The translations under genes were made by a program, and so were the position numbers. 64,000 nt of DNA from Ignavibacteriales bacterium UBA1304 (GTDB lineage Bacteria > Bacteroidota > Ignavibacteria > Ignavibacteriales > Ignavibacteriaceae). The stretch covers positions 194,772-258,771 of the forward strand of contig DBTY01000055.1 in NCBI GenBank assembly GCA_002307295.1, read 5' to 3'. Under the pieces are notes generated by a model. The model was given only the letters and a program-made list of their open reading frames with translations. It did not search any database and was not told the origin of the DNA. Shown here one piece after another: positions 28,308 through 37,552 of the stretch (positions are counted from its first letter, which is position 1; every line of letters starts with the position of its first letter).

Positions 28308-28622
28308 CTACCACTTCAGGATGTTAATTTCATCTATGTTTACAGTCTTTTTGTTTCTGAATACCGCTATTATTATAGCCAGACCGACTGCGGCTTCGGC
28401 CGCGGCCACTGTCATCACAAAAAATACAAAAACCTGACCGATTGAGTTCCCAAGATAAGAAGAAAAAGCGACAAACGTCAGATCTGCCGAGTTCAGCATC
28501 AATTCTATAGACATAAAAACTACAATAGCGTTTCGGCGGGTTAATACGCCAACAACGCCGGTTAGAAACATAAATCCGCTAAGGATTAGATAGTATTCAA
28601 TTGGTATCGTCATATTATTCAA
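28308..28622 (-). CDS. nuoK: NADH-quinone oxidoreductase subunit K
   Basis: This 104-residue three-helix subunit carries the conserved Glu in VVFMSIELMLNSADLTFVAF and the second in AAAEAAVGLAIIIAVFR, both on the proton path of complex I. It overlaps the nuoJ stop codon by eight bases. Confidence 0.94.
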   Translation of the reverse strand: MNNMTIPIEYYLILSGFMFLTGVVGVLTRRNAIVVFMSIELMLNSADLTFVAFSSYLGNSIGQVFVFFVMTVAAAEAAVGLAIIIAVFRNKKTVNIDEINILKW

Positions 28623-29130
28623 ACTTCTTTTTTGCTAATACTAATGCGCCTATAGTTGCGGCTAATAATAAATAACCCGCCGCTTCAAAAGGCAAAATAT
28701 ACTTTGTAAATATTAAAGTTCCTATACTTTCTATCGTTCCGGCTTGTACGCTTGCATTTAAATCAGGATTCAATCTGGCTGAAGGATTTGCAAATAATAT
28801 TATATATGCAATCTGAACTAATATCAACGCCGCTAAAAATACAGCCGTTAATTTTATTTTTTTGTTCACAGCAAGAAATTTTTGTTCGTTTTCCGGCTTG
28901 ATAAGCATTATCACAAACAAAAACAGAACCATAATCGCCCCGGCATATACTATTATTTCCGTCACCGCTATAAACTGCGCATGAAGGGTTAAGAATAATC
29001 CGGCAAGACTGCCAAAGTTAACGACTAAAAACAAAGCTGCTATTACAGGATTTGACCGCGTTACGACCATTACTGCCGATACTGCCGCAGCTAATGCAAA
29101 AATTACGAATAATGTTATTTCTAGTGACAT
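28615..29130 (-). CDS. nuoJ: NADH-quinone oxidoreductase subunit J
   Basis: This 171-residue subunit has five helices. It shows NPVIAALFLVVNFGSLAGLFLTLHAQFIAVTEIIVYAGAIMVLFLFVIML, the family core including the pi-bulge helix that moves with quinone reduction. It starts 18 bases after asnS. The remaining subunits (A-I) are not in this window, so the nuo genes are split in this genome. Confidence 0.93.
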   Translation of the reverse strand: MSLEITLFVIFALAAAVSAVMVVTRSNPVIAALFLVVNFGSLAGLFLTLHAQFIAVTEIIVYAGAIMVLFLFVIMLIKPENEQKFLAVNKKIKLTAVFLAALILVQIAYIILFANPSARLNPDLNASVQAGTIESIGTLIFTKYILPFEAAGYLLLAATIGALVLAKKKFE

Positions 29131-29148
29131 TAAGTAATACCTTTTTTA

Positions 29149-30444
29149 TTATGGCGTATTTCTGTAAATCATACGCGCAAATGGAATAGACTCGCGCACG
29201 TGTTCTAATCCGCAAATCCAACTGACTGTTCTTTCTAAGCCCAATCCAAAACCGGAGTGAGGTACGGAACCAAATCTTCTTAAATCAAGATACCATTCAA
29301 ACGCTTCCTGTGGCAGATTATGTTCCTTAATTCTGCTTAAAAGCACATCATAATCTTCTTCGCGCTGGCTTCCTCCTATAATTTCGCCATATCCTTCCGG
29401 AGCAAGCACGTCGACTGCCAATGCAAGTTTATCATTTTCAGGATCGTGTTTCATATAAAACGCTTTTACGTCCGACGGATATCTGTGAACCATTACCGGA
29501 CGGTCAAACTCGTTTGAAATTACCGTTTCGTCCGTTCCGCCAAGATCGTCGCCATATTCAAAAGGAAGTCCTTTTTTAATAAGTATAGCTACGGCTTCGT
29601 CGTAAGAAATTCTTGGCAGAGGTCTCTTTACGTTTTGAAGCATTGTAGTATCTCTTTCCAATACTTTTAATTCCTCGGCTCTTTCGGTCAATACGGTCTG
29701 AACAATATACTCTAAAAATTCTTCTGCAAGGTCCATATCGTCGTCTAAGTTAGCAAAAGCTACTTCCGGCTCTACCATCCAGAATTCTGTAAGGTGCCTT
29801 CTTGTCTTCGATTTTTCCGCTCTGAAAACGGGACCAAACGTATAAGCTTTGCCAAAAGCCATAGCTCCGGCTTCCGCATAAAGCTGACCAGATTGCGAAA
29901 GATACGCTTTGCCTAAATCAAAATATTCCGTTTCAAATAAAGTTGAAGTCCCTTCGCACGCGGCGGGGGTAATAATAGGCGTATCCATCAGAGTAAAATC
30001 TCTGCTGTCAAAAAAGTCTCTTATAGCTTTTTCTATTCTGTGTCTTATTCTAAGTATAGCCACCTGACGGCTTGAACGGAGCCATAAATGTCTTTTATCC
30101 ATAAGGAACTCTACGCCGTGTTCTTTTGGCGTAATAGGATAATCGTGAGCCTCTGAAATTATTTCAATTCCGGTAGCGTCAAGCTCGTATCCGCCTACTG
30201 CGCGAGGCTCTGCTTTAACTATGCCGGTGATAATAATAGAGGACTCCTGCGTAACCTTATCGGCTGTTTCAAACGCCTCGTCTGTTACGTTTCCTTTAAA
30301 ATAAACGCACTGGACGTAGCCCGTGCCGTCGCGTAAAATTACAAATTTAATTTTTCCGCTTGATCTTTTATTATACAGCCAGCCGGAAAGAGTAACCTCT
30401 TTGCCGACGTAAGCGCCTAAATCTTTTATAAATATGTTTTTCAT
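29149..30444 (-). CDS. asnS: Asparagine-tRNA ligase
   Basis: This 431-residue class IIb synthetase has an N-terminal OB-fold anticodon-binding domain (VTLSGWLYNKRSSGKIKFVILRDGTGYVQ, residues 15-45). The catalytic core shows motif 2 FGPVFRAEKSKTRRHLTEFWMVEPE and motif 3 HSGFGLGLERTVSWICGL. The Asn specificity is supported by overall similarity to AsnRS rather than AspRS, including the YLSQSGQLYAEA segment and the FYMK sequence after the insertion. It heads the run into nuoJ, an unusual pairing. Confidence 0.92.
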   Translation of the reverse strand: MKNIFIKDLGAYVGKEVTLSGWLYNKRSSGKIKFVILRDGTGYVQCVYFKGNVTDEAFETADKVTQESSIIITGIVKAEPRAVGGYELDATGIEIISEAHDYPITPKEHGVEFLMDKRHLWLRSSRQVAILRIRHRIEKAIRDFFDSRDFTLMDTPIITPAACEGTSTLFETEYFDLGKAYLSQSGQLYAEAGAMAFGKAYTFGPVFRAEKSKTRRHLTEFWMVEPEVAFANLDDDMDLAEEFLEYIVQTVLTERAEELKVLERDTTMLQNVKRPLPRISYDEAVAILIKKGLPFEYGDDLGGTDETVISNEFDRPVMVHRYPSDVKAFYMKHDPENDKLALAVDVLAPEGYGEIIGGSQREEDYDVLLSRIKEHNLPQEAFEWYLDLRRFGSVPHSGFGLGLERTVSWICGLEHVRESIPFARMIYRNTP

Positions 30445-30573
30445 TTGTATAAATTCTCAAAAATAATCCTTAAATATAGAAATCCACTGCAAAAAAACCA
30501 ACATAATGAAAAAGAATTTTGATTTTACAGGAAATTAACAAAACCAAATGCTATTAAACAGTAAATATTCGCG

Positions 30574-32814
30574 TTATTCTTCTTGATCAAGCCGTAATTT
30601 TACATTCCCTAAAAGATTGTTTAAATAAACTCTGTATTCTTCTTTTAGTTTTTCTATTTTTGTTTTATCAATTTCGAGTAATCGGGACAAGAAAGAACCG
30701 TCATAATTCGCAATTGCTAAAATAATCTGCTTAATTTTTTCTTTATTAATTTCATCTGTATCGCTTTTTATTAATTCCGAAGGCAAAAATTGATCTTCTT
30801 CTTTATGTTCTTGTACATGTTTATATAATGAATATGTTATTAAAAAATTCTGGTATTCATCGTCTATTGGTTGTTCAGCTCCATATATGTCGACAAACGG
30901 ATTATCTGCAAAAAAGATATAATCTTCAATCCCATTTTTACCTGGGAAATTAAACACTCCAATATTGCCTTTTCCGACAAGATAAGTTACAACAGATTTA
31001 AACACTTCATCCGGCAGCTTTGTCTCTCGAACGTATTTATATAACAGCCATTCGAAATAGATAATAGAGTTTTTAAGGACAGCTATTATTTCTTTACTAT
31101 CCTCAACTCCAATTTCATTATTGTATAATTTTAATTTATTTTCAAAATGAATATCACGCAATGGAGCAAGAAAATCGCATAAAAATCCTCCATTTGCCAA
31201 TAGATATGATTTAGCTTTATCTTTTTCAAATTTTGAAGAATTTAGAATTATTTGATAATACATATAAACGGCTTGCTTAACCGAATCCTTGATAAACGGT
31301 ATATAGAAATCCACCTTATTTTCTTTAAATATTTCTTTATCTGGGTTTTTAGTGTTGTACACTAATTTTATTAATGTTACAATGTTAGTATATTGAACAG
31401 ATCTTAGCACATAATGGTCAAAACGAGTGAATTTCTCTATAGTTTTATCAAATATTTTTCCAGATAACTTTAATATTGTTTTGAATAAATCATAATTACA
31501 AATTTTTATTGCGATTATGATGAAACCATCGACAATTTCTAAAATAGTATTGAAATCCTGATTGTTAACTTCCCGATTTTCCAATTTGCCATTTAACTTA
31601 GTGATAAATTCTCGAAACATTCTCACGTTTAGTTTAATCTTAACGTCCCTTTTGTTAATTTTATATTTGCTTGATATCTCATCGAAAAAATAAATAAGCT
31701 TATTCGCAAATTTATCAACTTCTTCTTGTGACGCATTATCAATCGCAAAAAACAAACAAGACGCAATATCTTCTAAAATCGAATTGTTATTTTTATCAGC
31801 ATAATATTTTTCGTTAATAGTAACTATATTTTGAAACTCATCATTCTTTGATTTTATATATTGCTTCAGTTCTTTAATTTGTTTTGAATCTGTCTCTTTA
31901 CGAAATCCGATTTTATAAAAAACATAATCCCCAATAATTAGGATATCATCTCCTATATTAAAACTAAACAGAATTGTTTCAATTTTATCCCAATTCCCAG
32001 TTAGAAGTTCATTTAATTTAGAAATATTTATGTTATTCACCTTCCCAAGTTTTTTTATAATAATTTCATCTGGATTTGAATTTTTTACAATAAGCCTTTT
32101 CACTGTATCGCTGTAATCGAAACTTATTTTCCCTTTCGCATTTTCTAACTCATCCATTTCTTTCTTCAATTGAACTGCATTTTTGGAGAGTTTTTCTTCT
32201 AATTTAGCTACTTCTTTAAAATCAACCATTTCTTTTAGCAGATCGAATAAACCATCTGGACTTATATGTTCTGACAACCAAAAGAAGTATTTAAGCGAAA
32301 GTATGGCTGAAACTATGATTCCCGAAACCGATAAAACAGCATTAATCATATATATATTTGTCGGATAGATTATTGAAAATGCTCCGAGAATCGCAAGGAT
32401 AGAGAGCTGCAATCCAAGAAACCATAAAGTTCTATCAGACTTGATTATATATTTTCTTATAATATTCGGAGATAGAGATTTATTTGAATAACTAAATTGT
32501 ATAAATGTAAAAAATACAATAAGAACCGTTACTTGCCCAATCAATAATCCGACTGTGTATTTATCCGATACCTGTTGTGATAAATAATCAGCAAACACTC
32601 CAAATATGCATGGCCAGTGATTCGAAAAATTAAATATTAGACCTATATTAAGTACAAACGCTATAAAAATTGGGATAGTCATACTAATCCACAACGAAGG
32701 CCTCAGAAGGATTCTCCCGGCAATAAGATTTCTTTGCTCAATTTCGTTTATATATGTACAAAGCGGATTAGTATTGCCGAAAAGTTTTTTTATCCAGAAA
32801 GCGAAATCTTTCAT
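30574..32814 (-). CDS. Large membrane-anchored protein of unknown function
   Basis: This 746-residue protein starts at ATG 32814 (weak site GGGAAACAG upstream; an in-frame TTG lies 15 bases further). Four predicted transmembrane helices fall in residues ~40-190, followed by a predicted coiled coil (KLEEKLSKNAVQLKKEMDEL, ~205-225) and about 500 mostly helical, Lys-, Glu- and Asn-rich cytoplasmic residues. The membrane part loosely recalls DUF2254 proteins (FIQFSYSNKSLSPNIIRKYI), but this is weak. No catalytic motif is visible. It is a single-gene unit, AT-rich against its neighbours, placed between asnS and a tandem repeat, which fits an accessory gene. Confidence 0.6.
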   Translation of the reverse strand: MKDFAFWIKKLFGNTNPLCTYINEIEQRNLIAGRILLRPSLWISMTIPIFIAFVLNIGLIFNFSNHWPCIFGVFADYLSQQVSDKYTVGLLIGQVTVLIVFFTFIQFSYSNKSLSPNIIRKYIIKSDRTLWFLGLQLSILAILGAFSIIYPTNIYMINAVLSVSGIIVSAILSLKYFFWLSEHISPDGLFDLLKEMVDFKEVAKLEEKLSKNAVQLKKEMDELENAKGKISFDYSDTVKRLIVKNSNPDEIIIKKLGKVNNINISKLNELLTGNWDKIETILFSFNIGDDILIIGDYVFYKIGFRKETDSKQIKELKQYIKSKNDEFQNIVTINEKYYADKNNNSILEDIASCLFFAIDNASQEEVDKFANKLIYFFDEISSKYKINKRDVKIKLNVRMFREFITKLNGKLENREVNNQDFNTILEIVDGFIIIAIKICNYDLFKTILKLSGKIFDKTIEKFTRFDHYVLRSVQYTNIVTLIKLVYNTKNPDKEIFKENKVDFYIPFIKDSVKQAVYMYYQIILNSSKFEKDKAKSYLLANGGFLCDFLAPLRDIHFENKLKLYNNEIGVEDSKEIIAVLKNSIIYFEWLLYKYVRETKLPDEVFKSVVTYLVGKGNIGVFNFPGKNGIEDYIFFADNPFVDIYGAEQPIDDEYQNFLITYSLYKHVQEHKEEDQFLPSELIKSDTDEINKEKIKQIILAIANYDGSFLSRLLEIDKTKIEKLKEEYRVYLNNLLGNVKLRLDQEE

Positions 32815-32968
32815 TGTTCTGTTTCCCAAATATTATTTTCAATTAATAATGAGAGCCCCATTTTTGCCAGAATGTTCTCGTTAAAACTAAGCTTACTGCA
32901 ACTTAATACGAATCAATAAGTAAAAAAAACATTTCCATATTTATACAGCAATATTTTTTACAGTTAAC

Positions 32969-33290
32969 CGCGCAGACCGAATGTCCGCGCTACGTCGGAA
33001 TTATTTTTTCGTAGCGTAGGTTTTAACCTGCGCGTTTTTTATAAATGTTTTTTGTCGCCCCATTCTATAAACGCGGCGCCCAAGCCTATTTACAATGTGC
33101 GTTTATACGTTAAAGGCGCAGACCGAATGTCCGCGCTACGAAGGAATTAATTTTTCGTAGCGTAGGTTTTAACCTGCGCGTTCTTCATAAATGTTTTTTC
33201 TGTAGCGTCACGCTATAAAAACAACATCCAGAATTATTTACGTGTGCATTTAACCTATAAGCGCGCAGACCGAATGTCCGCGCTACGAAA
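32969..33290. repeat. Tandem array of a 147-bp hairpin-forming repeat (2.2 copies)
   Basis: Three copies begin at 32969, 33115 and 33261, with a period of 146-147 bp. Each full unit holds two facing arms, one with GACCGAATGTCCGCGCTACG (32975-32994, 33121-33140) and one starting CGTAGCGTAGGTTTTAACC (33010-33034, 33156-33180), which can pair into a long imperfect hairpin. The third copy stops after its first arm, just before the next gene's stop codon. A diverged half copy lies at 36892-36915. No open reading frame is inside. Function is unknown; a non-autonomous mobile palindrome is likely. Confidence 0.8.
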
Positions 33291-33298
33291 AAAAAATT

Positions 33299-33961
33299 TT
33301 ACTCAACCATTGCTTCTGCCAGTATTGAATATGAGGATTTATCGGCGCTTGTCTGAAACGAAAATGTTTTGGCGTTCTTATTAATTGCAACCGACGAAGT
33401 CGCTACTACTTCGCCGCCGTTATTATCGTAATTATCCTTAGACGTAACTGTTGTAATCTTTCCGGAAGCAATAGAAATCCGCGTGAAGTACCAGACGCCA
33501 TCGTCAATAATTCCGGAATTTGTTGCAAGAGCTAACGCCTTGCCCGCCGAAGTCATGTTTTCCGTTTCAGAGAATAACTCCACCCCAATGCTTACAGCGC
33601 TTCCGCCGCCTTTAACTTTCCATTTAAGATAAATAGTTTTTGACATAATTGAGCTTTGCAAAACCGGCATAAGCTGAACAGTATTGCCGCTTGCCGAGCC
33701 GTACAATTTCAGCCCCTCTTCAACGTCTTCATAAACGCCTGTAGAAATTGCTATTTTAGAAAGCGCCGAACTATTTGTAAGGCAAACCCAGTCTTTAGCG
33801 GCAATGGTTTTGCCCCCGGCCAAAGTAGAAAACTTTACGCTGTCAATATCGGATATGCTAAAATCAATTTCAGTGTTGTCGTTTTTATATACTTTAACCG
33901 ATTGCGCCATTAGCGCCTGCGAGAGGCAAACTAAAAGTATCATCATATAATTGGTTTTCAT
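33299..33961 (-). CDS. Secreted protein of unknown function
   Basis: This 220-residue exported protein has a signal peptide (residues 1-19, ending ALMAQ). Residues 20-48 (SVKVYKNDNTEIDFSISDID, then SVKFST) repeat a short motif also found at the N-termini of the next two upstream genes. The remainder looks like a beta-sandwich (YLKWKVKGGGSAVSIGVELF, VWYFTRISIASGKITTV) resembling carbohydrate-binding or jelly-roll folds, but no family is recognised. It has no sorting domain. It follows the 151-residue protein by 17 bases. Confidence 0.6.
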   Translation of the reverse strand: MKTNYMMILLVCLSQALMAQSVKVYKNDNTEIDFSISDIDSVKFSTLAGGKTIAAKDWVCLTNSSALSKIAISTGVYEDVEEGLKLYGSASGNTVQLMPVLQSSIMSKTIYLKWKVKGGGSAVSIGVELFSETENMTSAGKALALATNSGIIDDGVWYFTRISIASGKITTVTSKDNYDNNGGEVVATSSVAINKNAKTFSFQTSADKSSYSILAEAMVE

Positions 33962-33978
33962 TTAATTACCTCTTTGTT

Positions 33979-34434
33979 TTATTTCAATAAAAGCATTTTT
34001 TTTGAAAGAACTGAATTGCCAAACATAACCCTGTAAATATAGACTCCGCTTGCAACCGCTCTGTTGGAGTTATCTTTTCCATTCCAGTTAACTGAATACT
34101 TTCCGGCAGATTGTTCTCCGTTCGTAAGCGTTTTTACCAGCTCTCCTGTTATATTGTACAACTGTATTTCAACATGACCGGAAGTTGGTATCTGGTATTC
34201 TATTTTAGTAGAAGGATTGAAAGGATTTGGATAATTCTGCAATAATTCAAAAGTACTTATTACGGCCTGTTTATTTGCGTCCCCTACAACTCCGGTAACT
34301 GCGCCAAAAGTAATCTTTTTAATCTGGCTGACAGGAATTGAAGTGACAGCGCCTTTAGACCAAACATTCATGTAATATGTTTGCGCATACATTGAAAAGG
34401 TCAGTAATAAGAATAGAACTGCTATTCTTTTCAT
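33979..34434 (-). CDS. Small T9SS type A sorting-domain protein
   Basis: This 151-residue protein is little more than a signal peptide (to TYYMN), the shared short motif (VWSKGAVTSIPVSQIKKITF, residues 24-43) and a complete T9SS sorting domain (FELLQNYPNPFNPSTKIEYQ, IQLYNITGELVKTL, ASGVYIYRV, ending KKMLLLK). There is no passenger domain between them. It lies between the Cthe_2159-like gene and the 220-residue gene on the same strand. It could anchor partners on the surface or be the remnant of a longer cargo protein. Confidence 0.8.
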   Translation of the reverse strand: MKRIAVLFLLLTFSMYAQTYYMNVWSKGAVTSIPVSQIKKITFGAVTGVVGDANKQAVISTFELLQNYPNPFNPSTKIEYQIPTSGHVEIQLYNITGELVKTLTNGEQSAGKYSVNWNGKDNSNRAVASGVYIYRVMFGNSVLSKKMLLLK

Positions 34435-34505
34435 ATAATTTCCTCAAATATTTTCTGGTTTATATTTCTGCCAGTAAACTGGTTTTTATTATTCATAAAC
34501 TATTA

Positions 34506-36731
34506 TTAAAAAGTAACGCTTGTTACTTTGCCTGTTATGCTAAAACTCTTTTTTAGCGTTCCGCCGGAATAAGCGCCGCCTACATATAATCCATTTGTAT
34601 TCGTCCCGGTGGAGGTTCCCCCCGTGTATATATTATACGTTGAACCGCTTTTAATATCTGGAGAAGAAAAAACAAAATAGTAAACGCTGCGAACCGGTTT
34701 GAAAGTTACTAAACTGTTGCTTGAAGCGTCCTGAATATTAAAAATAGTAGAAGCCGAAACTGACGAATTAGCCGTCGCTTTAATAGAATATTGAGACGAT
34801 GAAGCGCTGGTAGCCTGAATCATATTGCCGGAATTAGGACCTGAGGCAATTAGAAGTCCGCCGGATATATTAAATGTGCCGTTATAATCAATAGCTACTT
34901 CAGGGGCGGAAGGCGGACCGTTAACAATAACTGTTCCTCCGGTCATTACAATACTGCCGTTGCTATCAAGGCCGTCCCCTTTTGTAGTATTTACAGAAAC
35001 AGTTCCTCCGTTAATAGTCATAATGCTACCGTCGTTAGATTCGCCTCCGTTTCCTTTTGATGTGTTTATCCCATCATCGCTTGTTGCTACGCTAACAGTG
35101 CCGTTGTTGATTGTTATATACGGAGCTTCAATGCCTTCATACGCTTTAGAGATAGTTATGCTTCCGTTGTTAATTGTAATCGAAACATCCGATTTTATTC
35201 CGTCGTCGGCTGATGAAATATTGAATACTCCATTATCTATAGTAATAGCTCCATCGCACGAAATAGTTTTAGCCTCGTCGTATTCGGCATTATCGCCGCT
35301 TCCGGATAAATAGATGCTTGAGCCTGTTGTTGTAATATTAATATTTGGCGGATTAGCCGAGTTGCCAACATACAGAGTTCCATCAGAAGTAATTCCTCTT
35401 CCGCCAGCGCCTGAACTTGAAGTTGTTATAGTTCCTCCAAGAATACTTATATTCCCATCGGCCGTAATGCATGTGGAGTGATAGCTGTCTAATACGCCTG
35501 TAGAATTTTTATATGTCGCGCCTGCGCCGGAAGCGGTAATGTTAATTGTTCCGCTGTTAAACTGAATATTCTTATCAGCGGTGATGCCTTTGCCCCCTTT
35601 ACCCGTGCTTTTAATTATAATATTAGTTCCGGTAATAGTAATTGAACTATCGCATTTAATAGCGGCACAGTAGGAGGGGTCGTAACCAGAGCCTGAAGAT
35701 TCCAGGACTGCGTTGCCGGAAGCGTTAACTGTAATATTCCCTGAACCAAGAGTCATATTCTGTCCGGCGTTTAGTCCTTTTGATTTATCTCCTGCAACAG
35801 TAACGTTTATTTCAGCATTAGAAATATCCATGGTAGTCAAACTCTGAATTCCATCAGAAGACGCTACCGTTGTATTTGTCGTAACAGAACCGCCAGTAAT
35901 ACTAACAAAGCCTTCGTCAGCGTCAATTGCATCGCCTGAAGCAGTAACGTTAATTGTTCCGCTTTGAACTGTAATGCCGTCCTTAGGATGGATGCCATCT
36001 TTGGCGGCGCTTTTAATAATTAAAGTAGCGCTTGCAAATGTTATTGCGTCCTTGCTGTAAAGCGCATGTTTATCTGCGCCAATGCCGTTAATTATAAGAC
36101 TTCCTGTTCCGCTAAATATAATATCGCCTTTACTAAAAAATGCTGCATTCTGATCTTCCGTAACGCCGCTATCATTTACATAAGTATCGGAATAAGAGGA
36201 GCCGTCAGTCAATGTGTTTGTAGCGCCGTCGACAAGAATTAAAGATAATTTTTTACCCGACTGGTTATTTATTGCCGGACCTGACTGCGCAGTGATGTTC
36301 GCATTATCCAGAATCAAATTATACTTTACGCTGCTATAAATTTTTAGAGCTCCGTTTGTGGTCGTTCCTGAAATTTTATAATTCAGGTTTTGCGTGGTAG
36401 AAGTTGAAGAGATTAGCACATTTGCGCCCGTAGCCGTAACCGAAACATTTTCGAAAGCCAACGGATTAGTGATAGAAACAGAATTACCCGTAAAATTTAT
36501 GCGGATAGTATCAGAATCTTCGGCAAATGATACGCTGTCAATCTGAGAAACTGGAAAGCTTGTTTGTACGCCTCCAGAGCTTATAACAAGAGAATCATTG
36601 TAGCTTTTCCATGATACAGAAGATAGAGGGACGCCCAAAGTTACATTATCCGACTTGTGGATATACATTTTACTCTGCGCAAGAAATACGCCGCAAAACG
36701 CAAGACACATGAACAAAATCATTTTTTTCAT
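34506..36731 (-). CDS. Cthe_2159-type carbohydrate-binding beta-helix protein
   Basis: This is a 741-residue exported protein. After the signal peptide it has the shared motif twice (MYIHKSDNVTLGVPLSSVSW and SGGVQTSFPVSQIDSVSFAE), then about 550 residues of Ser/Thr/Gly/Asn-rich parallel beta-helix repeats. Typical elements are LILDNANITAQSGPAI, GADKHALYSKDAITFASATL, AAKDGIHPKDGITVQSGTI and SGDAIDADEGFVSITGG. The pattern matches the Cthe_2159 family, calcium-containing beta-helices reported to bind cellulose and acidic sugars. It lacks the canonical PNPFNPTT sorting domain and ends in a beta-rich tail; the small sorting-domain protein downstream might substitute. Confidence 0.8.
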   Translation of the reverse strand: MKKMILFMCLAFCGVFLAQSKMYIHKSDNVTLGVPLSSVSWKSYNDSLVISSGGVQTSFPVSQIDSVSFAEDSDTIRINFTGNSVSITNPLAFENVSVTATGANVLISSTSTTQNLNYKISGTTTNGALKIYSSVKYNLILDNANITAQSGPAINNQSGKKLSLILVDGATNTLTDGSSYSDTYVNDSGVTEDQNAAFFSKGDIIFSGTGSLIINGIGADKHALYSKDAITFASATLIIKSAAKDGIHPKDGITVQSGTINVTASGDAIDADEGFVSITGGSVTTNTTVASSDGIQSLTTMDISNAEINVTVAGDKSKGLNAGQNMTLGSGNITVNASGNAVLESSGSGYDPSYCAAIKCDSSITITGTNIIIKSTGKGGKGITADKNIQFNSGTINITASGAGATYKNSTGVLDSYHSTCITADGNISILGGTITTSSSGAGGRGITSDGTLYVGNSANPPNINITTTGSSIYLSGSGDNAEYDEAKTISCDGAITIDNGVFNISSADDGIKSDVSITINNGSITISKAYEGIEAPYITINNGTVSVATSDDGINTSKGNGGESNDGSIMTINGGTVSVNTTKGDGLDSNGSIVMTGGTVIVNGPPSAPEVAIDYNGTFNISGGLLIASGPNSGNMIQATSASSSQYSIKATANSSVSASTIFNIQDASSNSLVTFKPVRSVYYFVFSSPDIKSGSTYNIYTGGTSTGTNTNGLYVGGAYSGGTLKKSFSITGKVTSVTF

Positions 36732-37182
36732 AGTTTTAGTAATTCCTGTATAATTTTCATTTAGTTAGACGACAGTTATTTCAAAAACTTGCGTGCCAAG
36801 AAAAAACATAATAATTAGTTAATTGTGAAAAAATAAACTATATGAGAATATTAATAAATTTGATAAACATCAAACAAAAACAACACGTCTTCGTAGCATA
36901 GGTTTTAACATTCGCATTTTCTCAAATTATCTCCTGATTCATAAATAACTGAGCCTATTTATCATACAAATTTCTTTTAAACTCAACATTTTTACTTCTT
37001 CCAGTTGTTTTTTACTGTTTTTTTTCTAAAAAAATCCTTTCAGGACTTGACTTTTTAGGATAGAATACTAAATTATTAATGTAATTTATTAATTTATCCT
37101 TACTTATTAAGGTTGTAATCATTTTGAGCTTATTATTTGAAAGATTATAAGATCATTTTATTAATAATTGAAAGGAACGCAG
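36732..37182. promoter_or_regulatory. Intergenic region upstream of glnB-amt
   Basis: A 451-bp AT-rich gap lies between divergent genes. It contains a diverged half copy of the 147-bp repeat (36892-36915). A possible housekeeping promoter for glnB has TTGACT at 37047-37052 and TAAATT at 37069-37074 (16-bp spacer). No sigma-54 type GG/GC promoter pattern was found. The rest shows nothing recognisable. Confidence 0.4.
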
Positions 37183-37521
37183 ATGAAAAAAATAGAGGCA
37201 ATCATACGCCCCCACAAACTCACAGACGTGAGGGAAGCGCTGCTTGACGCCGGGATAAAGGGAATGACTATATACGAAATCCGCGGCATTGGAAGACAAA
37301 AAGGTCATACGGAAATTTACCGCGGTTCGGAGTATCATATCGATTTTATCCCTAAAGTTAAAATTGATGTGGTAGTTAAAGACGCCGACGCAGAAAACGT
37401 GGTTTCCACTATCATCAAATCCGCTAAAACCGGAGAGGTGGGCGACGGTAAGATTTTTATTTCTACCATCGACGAAGTAATACGGGTAAGAACTGAAGAG
37501 CTTGGCGAAAACGCTCTTTAA
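37183..37521 (+). CDS. glnB: P-II nitrogen regulatory protein
   Basis: This 112-residue P-II protein starts at ATG 37183, preceded by AAAGGA; an in-frame TTG 15 bases upstream overlaps that site. The T-loop reads GRQKGHTEIYRGSEYHIDFI with Tyr51 at the uridylylation position and Tyr46 present. KTGEVGDGKIFISTIDEVIRVRTEE is the B- and C-loop region binding ATP, ADP and 2-oxoglutarate. It lies 31 bases before amt, the usual glnK-amt pairing, in which the P-II trimer blocks the transporter when nitrogen is plentiful. GlnK would be an equally valid name. Confidence 0.93.
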   Translation: MKKIEAIIRPHKLTDVREALLDAGIKGMTIYEIRGIGRQKGHTEIYRGSEYHIDFIPKVKIDVVVKDADAENVVSTIIKSAKTGEVGDGKIFISTIDEVIRVRTEELGENAL

Positions 37522-37552
37522 TTTTTTGGTTTTTAATTAAAAAGGAGAAAAC

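Noticed and set aside
32969..33290. Possible CRISPR array
   Set aside because: The period is 147 bp with conserved 'spacers' that are themselves similar, and only three copies exist; no cas genes are present.
37000..37182. Sigma-54 promoter upstream of glnB-amt
   Set aside because: The GG-N10-GC pattern expected for nitrogen control was not found; a TTGACT-type promoter fits better.
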